In this document: piece by piece, positions 13,821 through 21,384 of the stretch
Numbering within the stretch: the first letter of the stretch is position 1
Layout: every line of letters starts with the position of its first letter
DNA from: Anaerolineae bacterium
GTDB taxonomy: Bacteria; Chloroflexota; Anaerolineae; J102
NCBI GenBank assembly: GCA_026991225.1
Contig: JALXCB010000182.1
Span: 1 to 34,490, forward strand
Length of the DNA stretch: 34,490 nt
Direction: 5' to 3'
Made by a program: the position numbers and the translations under genes
The notes under the pieces: generated by a model
Told to the model about the DNA's origin: nothing
Seen by the model: the letters and a program-made list of their open reading frames with translations, nothing else
Databases searched by the model: none

Positions 13821-15155
13821 GTGTTCGATAATCTTTCCGACAAACTCCAGGACGTATTCGACAACCTGGGCAAGAAGGGCCGTCTCACCGAGGCCGATGT
13901 CGACAGAGCCTTGCGGCAGGTGCGTCTCGCCCTGCTGGAGGCCGACGTCAACTACAAGGTGGTGAAGGACTTCATCGTCCGGGTGAAGGAACGCGCGGTG
14001 GGCGCGGACGTGATGCACAGTCTCTCGCCCGCGCAGCAGGTCATCAAGATCGTCCACGAAGAGCTGATCAACACCCTGGGCGAGGCCGCGCCCCTGAACC
14101 TCTCCGGCGCGCCGCCCCATGTGATCATGCTGGTCGGTCTCCAGGGGTCTGGTAAGACGACCACCGCTGGCAAGCTGGCCCGCCGTCTGCGCAAGCAGGG
14201 CCGCCGTCCGCTGCTGGTCGCGGCCGACACCTACCGTCCCGCCGCAGTGAAGCAGCTCGAAGTCCTGGGCGAGCAGTTGGATATTCCCGTGCACAGCGAG
14301 GGCGTCGAACCGCCCCCGCCCGAGATCGTGAATCGGGCGTTGAAGCGGGCCCGCCGCGAAGCCCGCGACGTGGTCATCATCGACACCGCGGGCCGGCTCA
14401 CCATCGACGATCAGATGATGGATGAGCTGGTCAAAATCAAGGCCCTCTCCAAGCCGGATGAGGTGCTGTTGGTGGCGGATGCGATGACGGGCCAGGAGGC
14501 GGTGCGCGTCGCTTCCGATTTCCACGAGCGCGTGGGCCTGACCGGCATCATCCTCACCAAGATCGACGGCGACGCCCGCGGCGGCGCGGCCATCTCCATG
14601 CGATCGGTCACGGGCGTGCCCATCAAATTCGTGGGCGTCAGCGAGAAGCTGGACGGCCTGGAGCCCTTCTATCCCGACCGCATGGCCTCCCGCATCCTCG
14701 GCATGGGCGACGTGCTCACCATGATCGAGAAGGCCGAGGAGGTGATGGACAAAGAGGAAGCGGCCCGGATGGAGAAGAAGCTCCGTAAGGGCGAGTTCGA
14801 TCTGGACGACTTCCTCAAGCAGATGCGCCAGATGCGCAAGATGGGCCCTATCACCAGCCTGCTGAGCATGATTCCCGGCATGGGCCAGATCGCCAAAGAG
14901 ATCGATCCCGAGGCGACGGACAAGCAGCTCAAGCACATCGAAGCTATCATCAGCTCCATGACCCTGGAGGAGCGCCGCAATCCCCGCATCATCAACGCCA
15001 GCCGCAAACGTCGCATCGCCCGCGGCTCGGGCACAACGGTGCAGGAGGTCAATGAACTCCTCTCCCAATTCCGCCAGATGCAGCGTCTGATGAAGCAATT
15101 GCAGTCGGGCAAGCGCGGCGGCCTGGGAGGACTTCTCGGCGGCTTTGGCTTGTAA
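13821..15155 (+). CDS. ffh: Signal recognition particle protein Ffh (SRP54)
   Basis: A 444-residue GTPase that binds SRP RNA and signal sequences of nascent membrane proteins and delivers ribosomes to FtsY/SecYEG. It has an N domain (1-90, starting 'MFDNLSDKLQ'), the G1 P-loop GLQGSGKT (106-113), 'DTYRPAA', the G3 'DTAGR', 'TKIDGDARGG' and 'GVSEKLDGLEPF' closing the G domain. The methionine-rich M domain begins around residue 320 ('FLKQMRQMRKMGPITSLLSM', then the 'IPGM' finger, 'RRIARGSG' for RNA binding) and ends in a glycine-rich tail. GTG 13821 fits the family N-terminus; no strong Shine-Dalgarno sequence is seen. It heads the ffh-rpsP-khpA-rimM cluster, a common bacterial arrangement. Confidence 0.96.
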   Translation: MFDNLSDKLQDVFDNLGKKGRLTEADVDRALRQVRLALLEADVNYKVVKDFIVRVKERAVGADVMHSLSPAQQVIKIVHEELINTLGEAAPLNLSGAPPHVIMLVGLQGSGKTTTAGKLARRLRKQGRRPLLVAADTYRPAAVKQLEVLGEQLDIPVHSEGVEPPPPEIVNRALKRARREARDVVIIDTAGRLTIDDQMMDELVKIKALSKPDEVLLVADAMTGQEAVRVASDFHERVGLTGIILTKIDGDARGGAAISMRSVTGVPIKFVGVSEKLDGLEPFYPDRMASRILGMGDVLTMIEKAEEVMDKEEAARMEKKLRKGEFDLDDFLKQMRQMRKMGPITSLLSMIPGMGQIAKEIDPEATDKQLKHIEAIISSMTLEERRNPRIINASRKRRIARGSGTTVQEVNELLSQFRQMQRLMKQLQSGKRGGLGGLLGGFGL

Positions 15156-15218
15156 ATTACCTACCTTATCCACCCGTTTTTCATAATCCCAAATCAATTC
15201 AGGAGTAAAATTCGATCC

Positions 15219-15482
15219 ATGGTACGCATTCGACTACGTCGCACAGGAGCCAAGAAGCAGGCTTCTTACCGCATTGTGGTGGCCGACTCTCGGGCGCCCC
15301 GCGATGGTAAATTCATTGAGATCCTGGGCTGGTACAACCCCCGCACCGATCCGCCCACCTTCGAGATCAACAAGGCGCGCGCGGACTACTGGCTGAGCCA
15401 GGGGGCGCAACCCAGCGAAGCGGTGGCCCGTCTTCTGAAGAAGATGGAGACCGCTCAGCCCGAGAGCGCTGAGGCCGCTTGA
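15219..15482 (+). CDS. rpsP: 30S ribosomal protein bS16
   Basis: An 87-residue bS16, a small-subunit assembly protein. It begins '[21 protein letters not shown]' with the expected '[19 protein letters not shown]' and '[20 protein letters not shown]'. ATG 15219 has AGGAG at 15201-15205, a long spacing of 13 bases. The 63-base gap after ffh has no terminator, so the two are probably co-transcribed. A strong hairpin follows its stop and may adjust read-through into khpA. Confidence 0.97.
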   Translation: MVRIRLRRTGAKKQASYRIVVADSRAPRDGKFIEILGWYNPRTDPPTFEINKARADYWLSQGAQPSEAVARLLKKMETAQPESAEAA

Positions 15483-15514
15483 TCTCCCAGCCTCGACAAT
15501 GCACGCTTCACGAA

Positions 15515-15540
15515 CGCCGCCCCACCTCGGGGCGGCGCTT
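15515..15540 (+). terminator. GC-rich intercistronic hairpin between rpsP and khpA
   Basis: CGCCGCCCC (15515-15523) pairs with GGGGCGGCG (15529-15537) around a 5-base loop, a 9-bp stem followed by 'cttcttccc' with no long T tract. It may be a partial terminator/attenuator or a 3' stabilising hairpin for the ffh-rpsP message, since khpA begins only 22 bases later. Confidence 0.5.
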
Positions 15541-15558
15541 CTTCCCATTGAGGTTATC

Positions 15559-15786
15559 ATGCAGGACGTGATTGCATACATCGCCCGTTCCCTGGTCGAA
15601 GAACCGGACAAAGTTCAAGTGGATTCCCATCGCGTGGGCAGCACCCTCTACGTGGACGTCACTGCCGCGCCCGGCGATGTGGGACGGCTCATTGGCCGCA
15701 AGGGGCGCACAGCCCAGGCCATTCGGGCTGTGGCCAAAGCCGCCGCCGCCCGCGAAGGTCTTCGCGTTGTGGTGGATATCGACTGA
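15559..15786 (+). CDS. khpA: KhpA-like KH-domain RNA-binding protein
   Basis: A 75-residue single-KH protein (YlqC/KhpA family), which forms a small RNA chaperone, often with KhpB/Jag. It starts 'MQDVIAYIARSLVEEPDKVQV', and the nucleic-acid-binding loop is 'GRLIGRKGRTAQAIR' (GxxG within IGRKG). ATG 15559 is preferred over the upstream in-frame ATG 15499, because 15499 would add 20 residues crossing the hairpin and absent from the family; GAGG lies 5 bases upstream of 15559. Its TGA at 15784-15786 is followed immediately by repeat element E. Confidence 0.92.
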   Translation: MQDVIAYIARSLVEEPDKVQVDSHRVGSTLYVDVTAAPGDVGRLIGRKGRTAQAIRAVAKAAAAREGLRVVVDID

Positions 15787-16002
15787 GCAGGCGTCCCCGA
15801 GCGATAGCCCGCCGATACGAACGAAAATCTCACGCAAAGACGCAAAGACCGCTAAGACAAGTTTGCAAGTCGCAGGCGGCAGGTGGCAAGTAGGGCCGCA
15901 CAAGCTGACTTGCCACTTGCGACTTGCCACCTGCAAACCATACTTTGCTTCTTTCCCTCTGCGCCTTAGCGACTTGGCGTGAGATCGATTTTTCAAAGCA
16001 GC
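15787..16002 (-). repeat. Modular palindromic element E, reverse orientation, with nested palindromes
   Basis: Read on the minus strand, the left end GGCTGCTTTGAAAAATC (from 16002) and the right end 'ttcgttcgtatcggcgggc' plus 'tatcgctcggggacgcctgc' (to 15787) match the termini of elements A, B and D. The outer palindrome uses ACGCAAAG/CTTAGCG words (15830-15859 against 15958-15983). A second, unrelated palindrome of GCAAGTCGCAGG/TGGCAAGT words (15861-15938) sits in its loop. The element occupies exactly the space between the khpA stop (15786) and two bases before the rimM ATG (16005). Confidence 0.8.
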
Positions 16003-16004
16003 CT

Positions 16005-16523
16005 ATGACCCGACGACGAGAAGCGATCATGGCCGTGGGACGGATTGTGGGAGCTCACGGCATCCGTGGCGAGATCAAAGTCAAACAACTGACCGATTTC
16101 CCCGAACGCTTCGCGCCCGGCTCCCGCCTCTATGTGGGTGAGGAGGCGTTCCAGCGGGAGGTGATCGCGTCGCGTCCGCACCGCGGGATGCTTTTGGTCA
16201 AGCTGTCGGGGCTGAGCGACCGCAACGCAGTGGAGCATCTGCGGGGCAAATACCTCTTCATCGACCGGGAAGAGGCCATGGAACTGGAAGAAGATGCGTA
16301 TTACGAGGATGAGCTCGTCGGCCTGACCGTGGAAACGATGGAGGGGGAGCTTTTGGGTGAGCTCATGGAGATCATGTGGACCGGGGCCAATGAAGTCTAC
16401 ATTGTGCAAGGCCCGCGCGGCGAGGCGCTGATTCCCGCCATCGCTCAGGTGGTGCAGGAGGTGGACCTGGAAGCGGGGGTGATGCGTGTGAAGCTGTTGC
16501 CCGGGCTCGTGGATTGGGAGTAA
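16005..16523 (+). CDS. rimM: Ribosome maturation factor RimM
   Basis: A 172-residue 16S rRNA processing factor that binds uS19 during 30S head assembly. The N-terminal RimM barrel begins at 'VGRIVGAHGIRGEIKV' with 'LTDFPERFAPGSRLYV'. The C-terminal PRC-barrel-like domain has 'YYEDELVGLTVET...GELMEIMWTGANEVYIV' and 'EALIPAIAQVVQEVDLEAGVMRV'. ATG 16005 gives the usual 8-10 residues before the first strand; ATG 16029, with GAGAAG upstream, is an alternative. The open frame further upstream (to 15924) lies in repeat element E and is not coding. The usual downstream trmD and rplS are absent; a TPR protein follows 4 bases later. Confidence 0.93.
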   Translation: MTRRREAIMAVGRIVGAHGIRGEIKVKQLTDFPERFAPGSRLYVGEEAFQREVIASRPHRGMLLVKLSGLSDRNAVEHLRGKYLFIDREEAMELEEDAYYEDELVGLTVETMEGELLGELMEIMWTGANEVYIVQGPRGEALIPAIAQVVQEVDLEAGVMRVKLLPGLVDWE

Positions 16524-16527
16524 GACG

Positions 16528-17970
16528 TTGAGCCATCTGCAAACGCGCATCCAGGAGAACGACAGGCTCCGCCTGGGGCTCTTCATGGGCGCGGGGATCG
16601 CAATCGTTTTGTTGCTGCTGGCGGGCGCGTTGCTCATCCGGGCGGCGCTTTCGCCCGCGCGCCGGGCCGGGGACATTGCGCCCGCGGGCCCCGACGAGTT
16701 CCTCATTCTCATCGCGCCCTTCCGACATGATGGCGGGGAGGCGTATGATTTCGGGATGGAGCTGGCCAATGACCTGCGGCAAACGCCTCACGTGCTGGGC
16801 GCGCACCGCGTCGAAAATCTGGACGCCGCCCCGGCCGAAGAGGACATTCCCGAATGGATGCAAAAGCTCGGGGCCAGGGTGTTGGTCACGGGCCGGTATG
16901 ATGAAAAGACCGTCGAGGCCTGGGTGTATTTCGTTCCGCCCGAGGATGCGCCGCCGCTGCCGCCCGACAGTCCCGGCCCCCCCACCTATTTCTTCGGCCT
17001 TGCGCCCGCCCGCTACCATCTCTACGCCCCGCGCGGCATCGGGCATCCCCTGCAGTATCTGCAATACTGGATCATCGGCCAGAGCCATTTCTGGCGCAGG
17101 GAATTCAGTGAGGCGCTGGGGAGTTTCGAGCTGGCCCAGCAGATGCTTCCCGGCCAGATTCCCGTGGAGCGCCGGGCGGACATGGATCGTTTCGTCTCGG
17201 CCTTGCTGTGGTCGATGGGGTATGTCACCGGGCCCGTGCAGGGCGATTGGCGGGTGGCTGTCGATGTCTTCCATCGCTCCCTGGCCCGGGACCCGGCCTC
17301 GCTGCCTTCGATACTGGGACTGGCCCAGGCGCTGGTGCAGACCAATCGCCCCGACCAGGCCCTCGATCTCCTGCAAGCGGCCTTGCGCTCCCAGCCCGAT
17401 GCCTGGCAGATCTATTTCGCCATCGCCGAAATCAAAGGGCAGCAGGGAGCCGTGGAAGAAGCCCTGGCCCTCTACGATAAAGCCATCTCCCTGCTCTCCG
17501 CCGATGGGGCGCCCCAGAGCCAGCGGGCTTTGGCGGACGTCTATTTCTATCGCGGTTATTTCTATTACGAACAGGGCGACTACGCCAACGCCCTGAGCGA
17601 TTATCAGCAGGCCCAGGCGTTGGGCCGAGAAGACGTTTATCTGCTCAGCAATCTGGGTTGGACCGCGTATCTGCTGGGCGATTACGAGACCGCGGCCGAG
17701 GCCAGCAGCAAGGCCGCGGATCTCGCTCCTGATCGTCCCGATCTCCTGTTTAACAAAGGCTTGCATTTACTGGCCGCTGGGCGGTATGATGAGGCGAAAG
17801 CCGCCTACGAACAGGCCATTCAACTCACGCTCACCATCGACGATACGCTCACCCGCAGTCAATACTTCGGCGCCGCGTATTACGACCTGGATGATCTGGC
17901 CCAGCGTCGTCCCGACCTGGAGCCCATCATACGCGACATCCAAAACGAAATCGACATTGCCAACGGTTGA
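16528..17970 (+). CDS. Membrane-anchored TolB-N-like / TPR-repeat protein
   Basis: 480 residues starting at TTG 16528, 4 bases after the rimM stop, with GGGAG (16516-16520) 7 bases upstream. It has one N-terminal membrane segment (about 16-40). An extracytoplasmic domain (about 55-140), 'EFLILIAPFRHDGGEAYDF...GARVLVTGRYDEKTVEAWVYFV', resembles the TolB-N/FlgO-type alpha-beta fold ('vlPF...G...yvl.G'). From about residue 180 there are tandem TPR motifs: 'FWRREFSEALGSFELAQQM', 'ASLPSILGLAQALVQTNRPDQAL', 'YYEQGDYANALSDYQQAQALG', 'YLLGDYETAAEASSKAADLAP' and 'LLAAGRYDEAKAAYEQAI'. It is probably a scaffold for protein interactions at the membrane surface. No specific partner is evident; coupling to rimM looks positional. 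Confidence 0.75.
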   Translation: MSHLQTRIQENDRLRLGLFMGAGIAIVLLLLAGALLIRAALSPARRAGDIAPAGPDEFLILIAPFRHDGGEAYDFGMELANDLRQTPHVLGAHRVENLDAAPAEEDIPEWMQKLGARVLVTGRYDEKTVEAWVYFVPPEDAPPLPPDSPGPPTYFFGLAPARYHLYAPRGIGHPLQYLQYWIIGQSHFWRREFSEALGSFELAQQMLPGQIPVERRADMDRFVSALLWSMGYVTGPVQGDWRVAVDVFHRSLARDPASLPSILGLAQALVQTNRPDQALDLLQAALRSQPDAWQIYFAIAEIKGQQGAVEEALALYDKAISLLSADGAPQSQRALADVYFYRGYFYYEQGDYANALSDYQQAQALGREDVYLLSNLGWTAYLLGDYETAAEASSKAADLAPDRPDLLFNKGLHLLAAGRYDEAKAAYEQAIQLTLTIDDTLTRSQYFGAAYYDLDDLAQRRPDLEPIIRDIQNEIDIANG

Positions 17971-18024
17971 CGGCAACTGATTACTGATTACTGGATACTG
18001 GTCATTTCCCCCGGAGGTTCCCCC

Positions 18025-20484
18025 ATGCGTCAAAAACGAATTCCTCTCATCCTCGCGCTTCTGGCCCTGCTTTTGATGGTGTTGCTGGCGGGTTGCAGCA
18101 AGCAAGAAGAGCAGCCTCAGGCGGGCGTCACGCCCGTGGCCACGTCGCCGAGCAATCTACCCGCGCCGGGGCCGGACGAAAGCGCCGTCCCCCAGACCAT
18201 CATCGTCAAGACCGAACTGCGCCCCGCCATTGACCCCGCTTGTACGCAAGCTCAGGGCAAATTCGCACTGGTCAGTGCGCCCTTGCCCGAGGGCGGCCTG
18301 GAGCCGGGCATGGTGCACGTCTTCTGTGCGGTGGGCGCGCCCGCCGATGAGACCGTGACCTTCACCCTGAAATCGCCCGATGGCCAGACTCAGACCTTCC
18401 AGGCGCCCAGCGTGGACCAGGGCGGCGTCTATGTGGCCGTCCAGCCCATCACCATCGGCGCAGACGCCAAATCGGGCAAGTGGACGCTGACCGCGTCGTA
18501 TGGGGACCAGTCGGACAGTCTGGATTTCGAGGTGAAGCCTGCGAGCCAGCCGTTCGTCGTGCTGGCCGAGCCTGTGCCCGAAGACCCTGCCATCATCAAG
18601 GCGGCGGTGGGAGGATTGGCTCCCAACGCCATGGTGCACTTCGCGGTCTATCGTCTGCAGCCGGGCCAGACCGAGGGCAACGTGGCCACCTCGCAGGGGG
18701 AATTGCTCATCGAGAATTTGATCCAGGTGGATGAAGAAGGCCGGGCGGATGTCCAGCTCGATGTGGCGGACCAGCCCAGCGGCCCCTATCTCCTGGCCAT
18801 CTTCCCGCCCGACCAGCCCGCGGCGGCCACCACGGTCATCGAACTGCCCCAGCAGGAGCGATCCGTGGTGGCGGTCAATATCCGCCGCGAGGGCGCAGGG
18901 ACCCCGCCGGGAGCGACGACGGAGCCCGGTTCGCCAGTCGCGCCCTCCCAGCCCGTGGTCTTCGACCGCAGCAATCTGCCTCCCGACCCGACTCTGGCGG
19001 AGGGCAGCGGCGGCCTGCCCGACACGGTGACCTTCGACGTGAAGGACGCCTCCCTGCCCGCCTGCGTCCCCACGGCGTCGCCTGTGATTCGCTTCTGGCC
19101 GGCGACGGGGCAGGTGGGGCAGTGGTGGTATGGCTGCGCCTCGGGCTTCGCGCCCAACACGCCCCTGCGGGTGGACGCCACCCTGGGCAATGGTTCGACA
19201 ACGTCCTTCGATCTGACCGCGACGAATGAGCAGGGCGTCAAGTCCTTCCGCTGGTACGCGCTTCCCTCGGAGGGGACGGGCAAATTCACCGCGGCCATCT
19301 CCGATCCCTCCGGCAATCGGGCGCAGATCGCCTGGCGCATTGCACCGGCCAAGATCCCTCACGTGTTGGTTTACCCCCACGTGGTGCTCAAGGATGTGGG
19401 ATCCGACCTGATTCTGGCCGGATTCAAGCCTCGCCAGCAGGTGCAGATGGGCCTCTATCGCATCGAGGGGAACACAGGCGCGAAGGTGACCGCCTTCAAG
19501 GTCAAAGCGGACAAGAACGGCGTGCTGCAACGGCCCTTCGACCAGGCCCAAGACCTGGAGCCGGGCGTTTACGGTCTGCTGGCCCAGAGTGCGCCCACCT
19601 ACAACTTTGCGGGCATCGATGCGCCCGCCACCGCCATCGAGTTTTTCAGCGTGGGAACGCCTCTGCCCGAAAAGTACGAGCTCTACACCCTGTTCCTGGG
19701 ACGCTCTGGCGGTCAATTGGTCATCAGCACGGAGAAGGAAGAGGCCGCAACGCCCGCGGAGACGCCTTCCGGCCCCAGCGCCTCGGGCATCCCCGCCACC
19801 CTCGCCATCCCGGCTGACAACAGCCAGCCCCCGACCTGCCCCGATGCGCAGGCGGGCCAGCCCGCCATCTGCATGATGCCCGACGTCACCCAGCGGGCGA
19901 CCTATGTCTACATGCTCATGCACGACTTCAAGCCGGGTGCGAAATTCGTCATCGCCGTGACCACGCCCACGGGCAAAACCGTCAAATTCAAGGCCCAGGC
20001 CAACCAGGATGGCCTCGCGGACGCGCACTGGTACGCGCTGAACAACGAAAAGCTGGGCGCGTATCGCGTGAAGATTCGCGGGGGCGGCAAGACGTTCAAT
20101 GGCGTGTTCAAGGTCGTGAAAGCCACGTCGCCCCATATCGTGGTGCAGCCCCGCTCGCCCGAGCCGGGCACGGGCATGTACATCAGCATCAGCGGCCTCA
20201 AGCCCAACACGACCTACGTGGTGGCCCGCTACCGCAGCGTGGGCGAAAGCGGCGGTCAGGTGCAGTTCGAGCTGATGGATACGACCGACATGACCACAGG
20301 CAAGGGCGGCGGCGCGCAGGAAACCTTCCGCGTGGGCAAGGAGGAAGCCGGGACCCTGTTCCTGGCCGCGGTCTACGAAAAGGACGGCTCCCAGCCCCTG
20401 GCGAAAGAGGTGTACGCGCCGGGCCAGGACCTCTACCTGCGCTATCCTTTCGCCTGGGGTCAGAACTCGCAGGAAGGGAATTGA
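18025..20484 (+). CDS. Large lipoprotein with three internal beta-domain repeats
   Basis: 819 residues. A signal peptide with lipobox LLAG-C gives lipidation at C24, followed by a proline/serine-rich spacer. Three similar modules are visible at about residues 72-200, 345-460 and 620-715. Each opens with a cysteine pair (DPAC...VFCAVG; LPAC...YGCASG; PPTC...AICMMP), then a strand such as 'VTFTLKSPDG', 'LRVDATLGNG' or 'FVIAVTTPTG', then 'WYAL' and a proline-led 'PHVLV'/'PHIVV' exit. Between them are MG2-like domains, for example 'ILAGFKPRQQVQMGLYRI'. ATG 18025 has a strong GGAGG 8 bases upstream. The stop overlaps the uracil-DNA glycosylase start (TGATG). No enzymatic motif was found; it is probably a cell-surface structural or binding protein. 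Confidence 0.8.
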   Translation: MRQKRIPLILALLALLLMVLLAGCSKQEEQPQAGVTPVATSPSNLPAPGPDESAVPQTIIVKTELRPAIDPACTQAQGKFALVSAPLPEGGLEPGMVHVFCAVGAPADETVTFTLKSPDGQTQTFQAPSVDQGGVYVAVQPITIGADAKSGKWTLTASYGDQSDSLDFEVKPASQPFVVLAEPVPEDPAIIKAAVGGLAPNAMVHFAVYRLQPGQTEGNVATSQGELLIENLIQVDEEGRADVQLDVADQPSGPYLLAIFPPDQPAAATTVIELPQQERSVVAVNIRREGAGTPPGATTEPGSPVAPSQPVVFDRSNLPPDPTLAEGSGGLPDTVTFDVKDASLPACVPTASPVIRFWPATGQVGQWWYGCASGFAPNTPLRVDATLGNGSTTSFDLTATNEQGVKSFRWYALPSEGTGKFTAAISDPSGNRAQIAWRIAPAKIPHVLVYPHVVLKDVGSDLILAGFKPRQQVQMGLYRIEGNTGAKVTAFKVKADKNGVLQRPFDQAQDLEPGVYGLLAQSAPTYNFAGIDAPATAIEFFSVGTPLPEKYELYTLFLGRSGGQLVISTEKEEAATPAETPSGPSASGIPATLAIPADNSQPPTCPDAQAGQPAICMMPDVTQRATYVYMLMHDFKPGAKFVIAVTTPTGKTVKFKAQANQDGLADAHWYALNNEKLGAYRVKIRGGGKTFNGVFKVVKATSPHIVVQPRSPEPGTGMYISISGLKPNTTYVVARYRSVGESGGQVQFELMDTTDMTTGKGGGAQETFRVGKEEAGTLFLAAVYEKDGSQPLAKEVYAPGQDLYLRYPFAWGQNSQEGN

Positions 20485-21089
20485 TGGCGGACGAGCTTGC
20501 CCGCATCCAGTTGCAAATCCGAGCCTGTCAGCGCTGCGCGCTGGCAGGCTTTCCCATCCAGGGCCCGCCCATCTTCTCCGGCCATGCCGACGCCCGGCTC
20601 ATGGTCATCGGCCAGGCGCCGGGCAAGGTGGAAGCGAACACGACCCACCAGCCCTTCAGCGGCAATGCAGGCAAACGCCTGTTTCGCTGGTTCAAGCAGG
20701 TGGGCTGGGAGGAGGCGGAGTTCCGGGCGAAGTTCTACATGACTTCAGTGACCAAATGCTTTCCAGGCCCCAACAAATCGGGGCGGGGCGACCGCGCGCC
20801 CTCGCGCAAGGAGCAGCAGTTGTGCGAGGAGTGGCTGCTGGCCGAGATCGCGCTGGTGGACCCGGAGGTGGTCGTGCCCGTGGGCAAGATGGCTATCGAA
20901 CGCTTTTTCGGGCGGGGACGCCGGCTGGATGAGATCATCGGCGGTCGCTATCAGATTGATGGACGGATCGTGATCCCTCTGCCGCATCCCTCGGGCGCGT
21001 CCGCCTGGATTCAGAAACGGGAGCATCAGGTTCTCATCAGCCGGGCGCTGGGGCATCTGGCCGTGGTAAAGGCGGAGCTGGGGCTTTGA
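20484..21089 (+). CDS. Uracil-DNA glycosylase, family 4-like with Fe-S cluster
   Basis: 201 residues. It removes uracil from DNA as the first step of base-excision repair. Motif A is GQAPGKVE...QPFSGNAG (43-63), where most family 4 members have GEAPG; the motif B equivalent is HPSGAS (168-173). Four cysteines, C15 and C18 (ACQRC), C92 (TKC) and C114 (QLC), fit the 4Fe-4S ligands of this family. ATG 20484 is chosen (TGATG overlap with the lipoprotein stop, GGAAGGGA 4 bases upstream); the TTG at 20481 would add only one residue. An insertion 'GPNKSGRGDRAP' follows C92. Its TGA stop lies inside the 9-bp target duplication of the MITE-like element that follows. Confidence 0.85.
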   Translation: MADELARIQLQIRACQRCALAGFPIQGPPIFSGHADARLMVIGQAPGKVEANTTHQPFSGNAGKRLFRWFKQVGWEEAEFRAKFYMTSVTKCFPGPNKSGRGDRAPSRKEQQLCEEWLLAEIALVDPEVVVPVGKMAIERFFGRGRRLDEIIGGRYQIDGRIVIPLPHPSGASAWIQKREHQVLISRALGHLAVVKAELGL

Positions 21090-21321
21090 TGACGGGGTGC
21101 GTCCTAAATTTTGGGCAAATCGCGTTGTCATCAGGAATTCGGTCATGCAGGTTCCAACCGGCGCTGAAGCGCCGGGCTACAAAACAACGCCGGGTGAACC
21201 CGGCTTTTGGCGCGGGCTGGCTCTGAAAGCCCCCTTGAGGGGGCGTCATTTCTAGCCCGGAGGTTCACCTCCGGGGCACCAGGCGCAACGCGCCAAAATT
21301 TGGGACGCCCCCTTGATGACG
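21086..21321. mobile_element. MITE-like element copy 2 with 9-bp target duplication
   Basis: The element proper spans 21095-21312 (218 bp). The left end GGGTGCGTCCTAAATTTTGG (21095-21114) and the complement of the right end (21312-21293) differ at only two positions. TTGATGACG occurs directly on both sides (21086-21094 and 21313-21321). The inside is again a hairpin chain: CCGGCGC-tgaa-GCGCCGG, CCGGG/CCCGG, CCCCC/GGGGG and CCCGGAGG-ttca-CCTCCGGGG. There is no transposase. The target duplication includes the TGA stop of the glycosylase gene, so insertion at this spot preserved the protein. The element also lies just upstream of the folC promoter. Confidence 0.88.
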
Positions 21322-21328
21322 CGACAGC

Positions 21329-21358
21329 TTGCCGCCTTTTACCCAATTGGGATACAAT
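21329..21358 (+). promoter_or_regulatory. Sigma-70-type promoter for folC
   Basis: TTGCCG (21329-21334), an 18-base spacer, and TACAAT (21353-21358). The predicted start near 21365 leaves a 20-base leader before ATG 21385. The promoter begins 8 bases after the MITE-like element's right target duplication. Confidence 0.6.
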
Positions 21359-21384
21359 GAAGGGCCCTCTCATACGGTTTCCCC

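Noticed and set aside
18157-20136. 659-residue minus-strand open frame antisense to the large lipoprotein
   Set aside because: It is a shadow of the GC-rich coding strand: His/Arg/Gly/Asp-rich composition, no domain signature, and the + strand frame has a signal peptide, lipobox and Shine-Dalgarno sequence.
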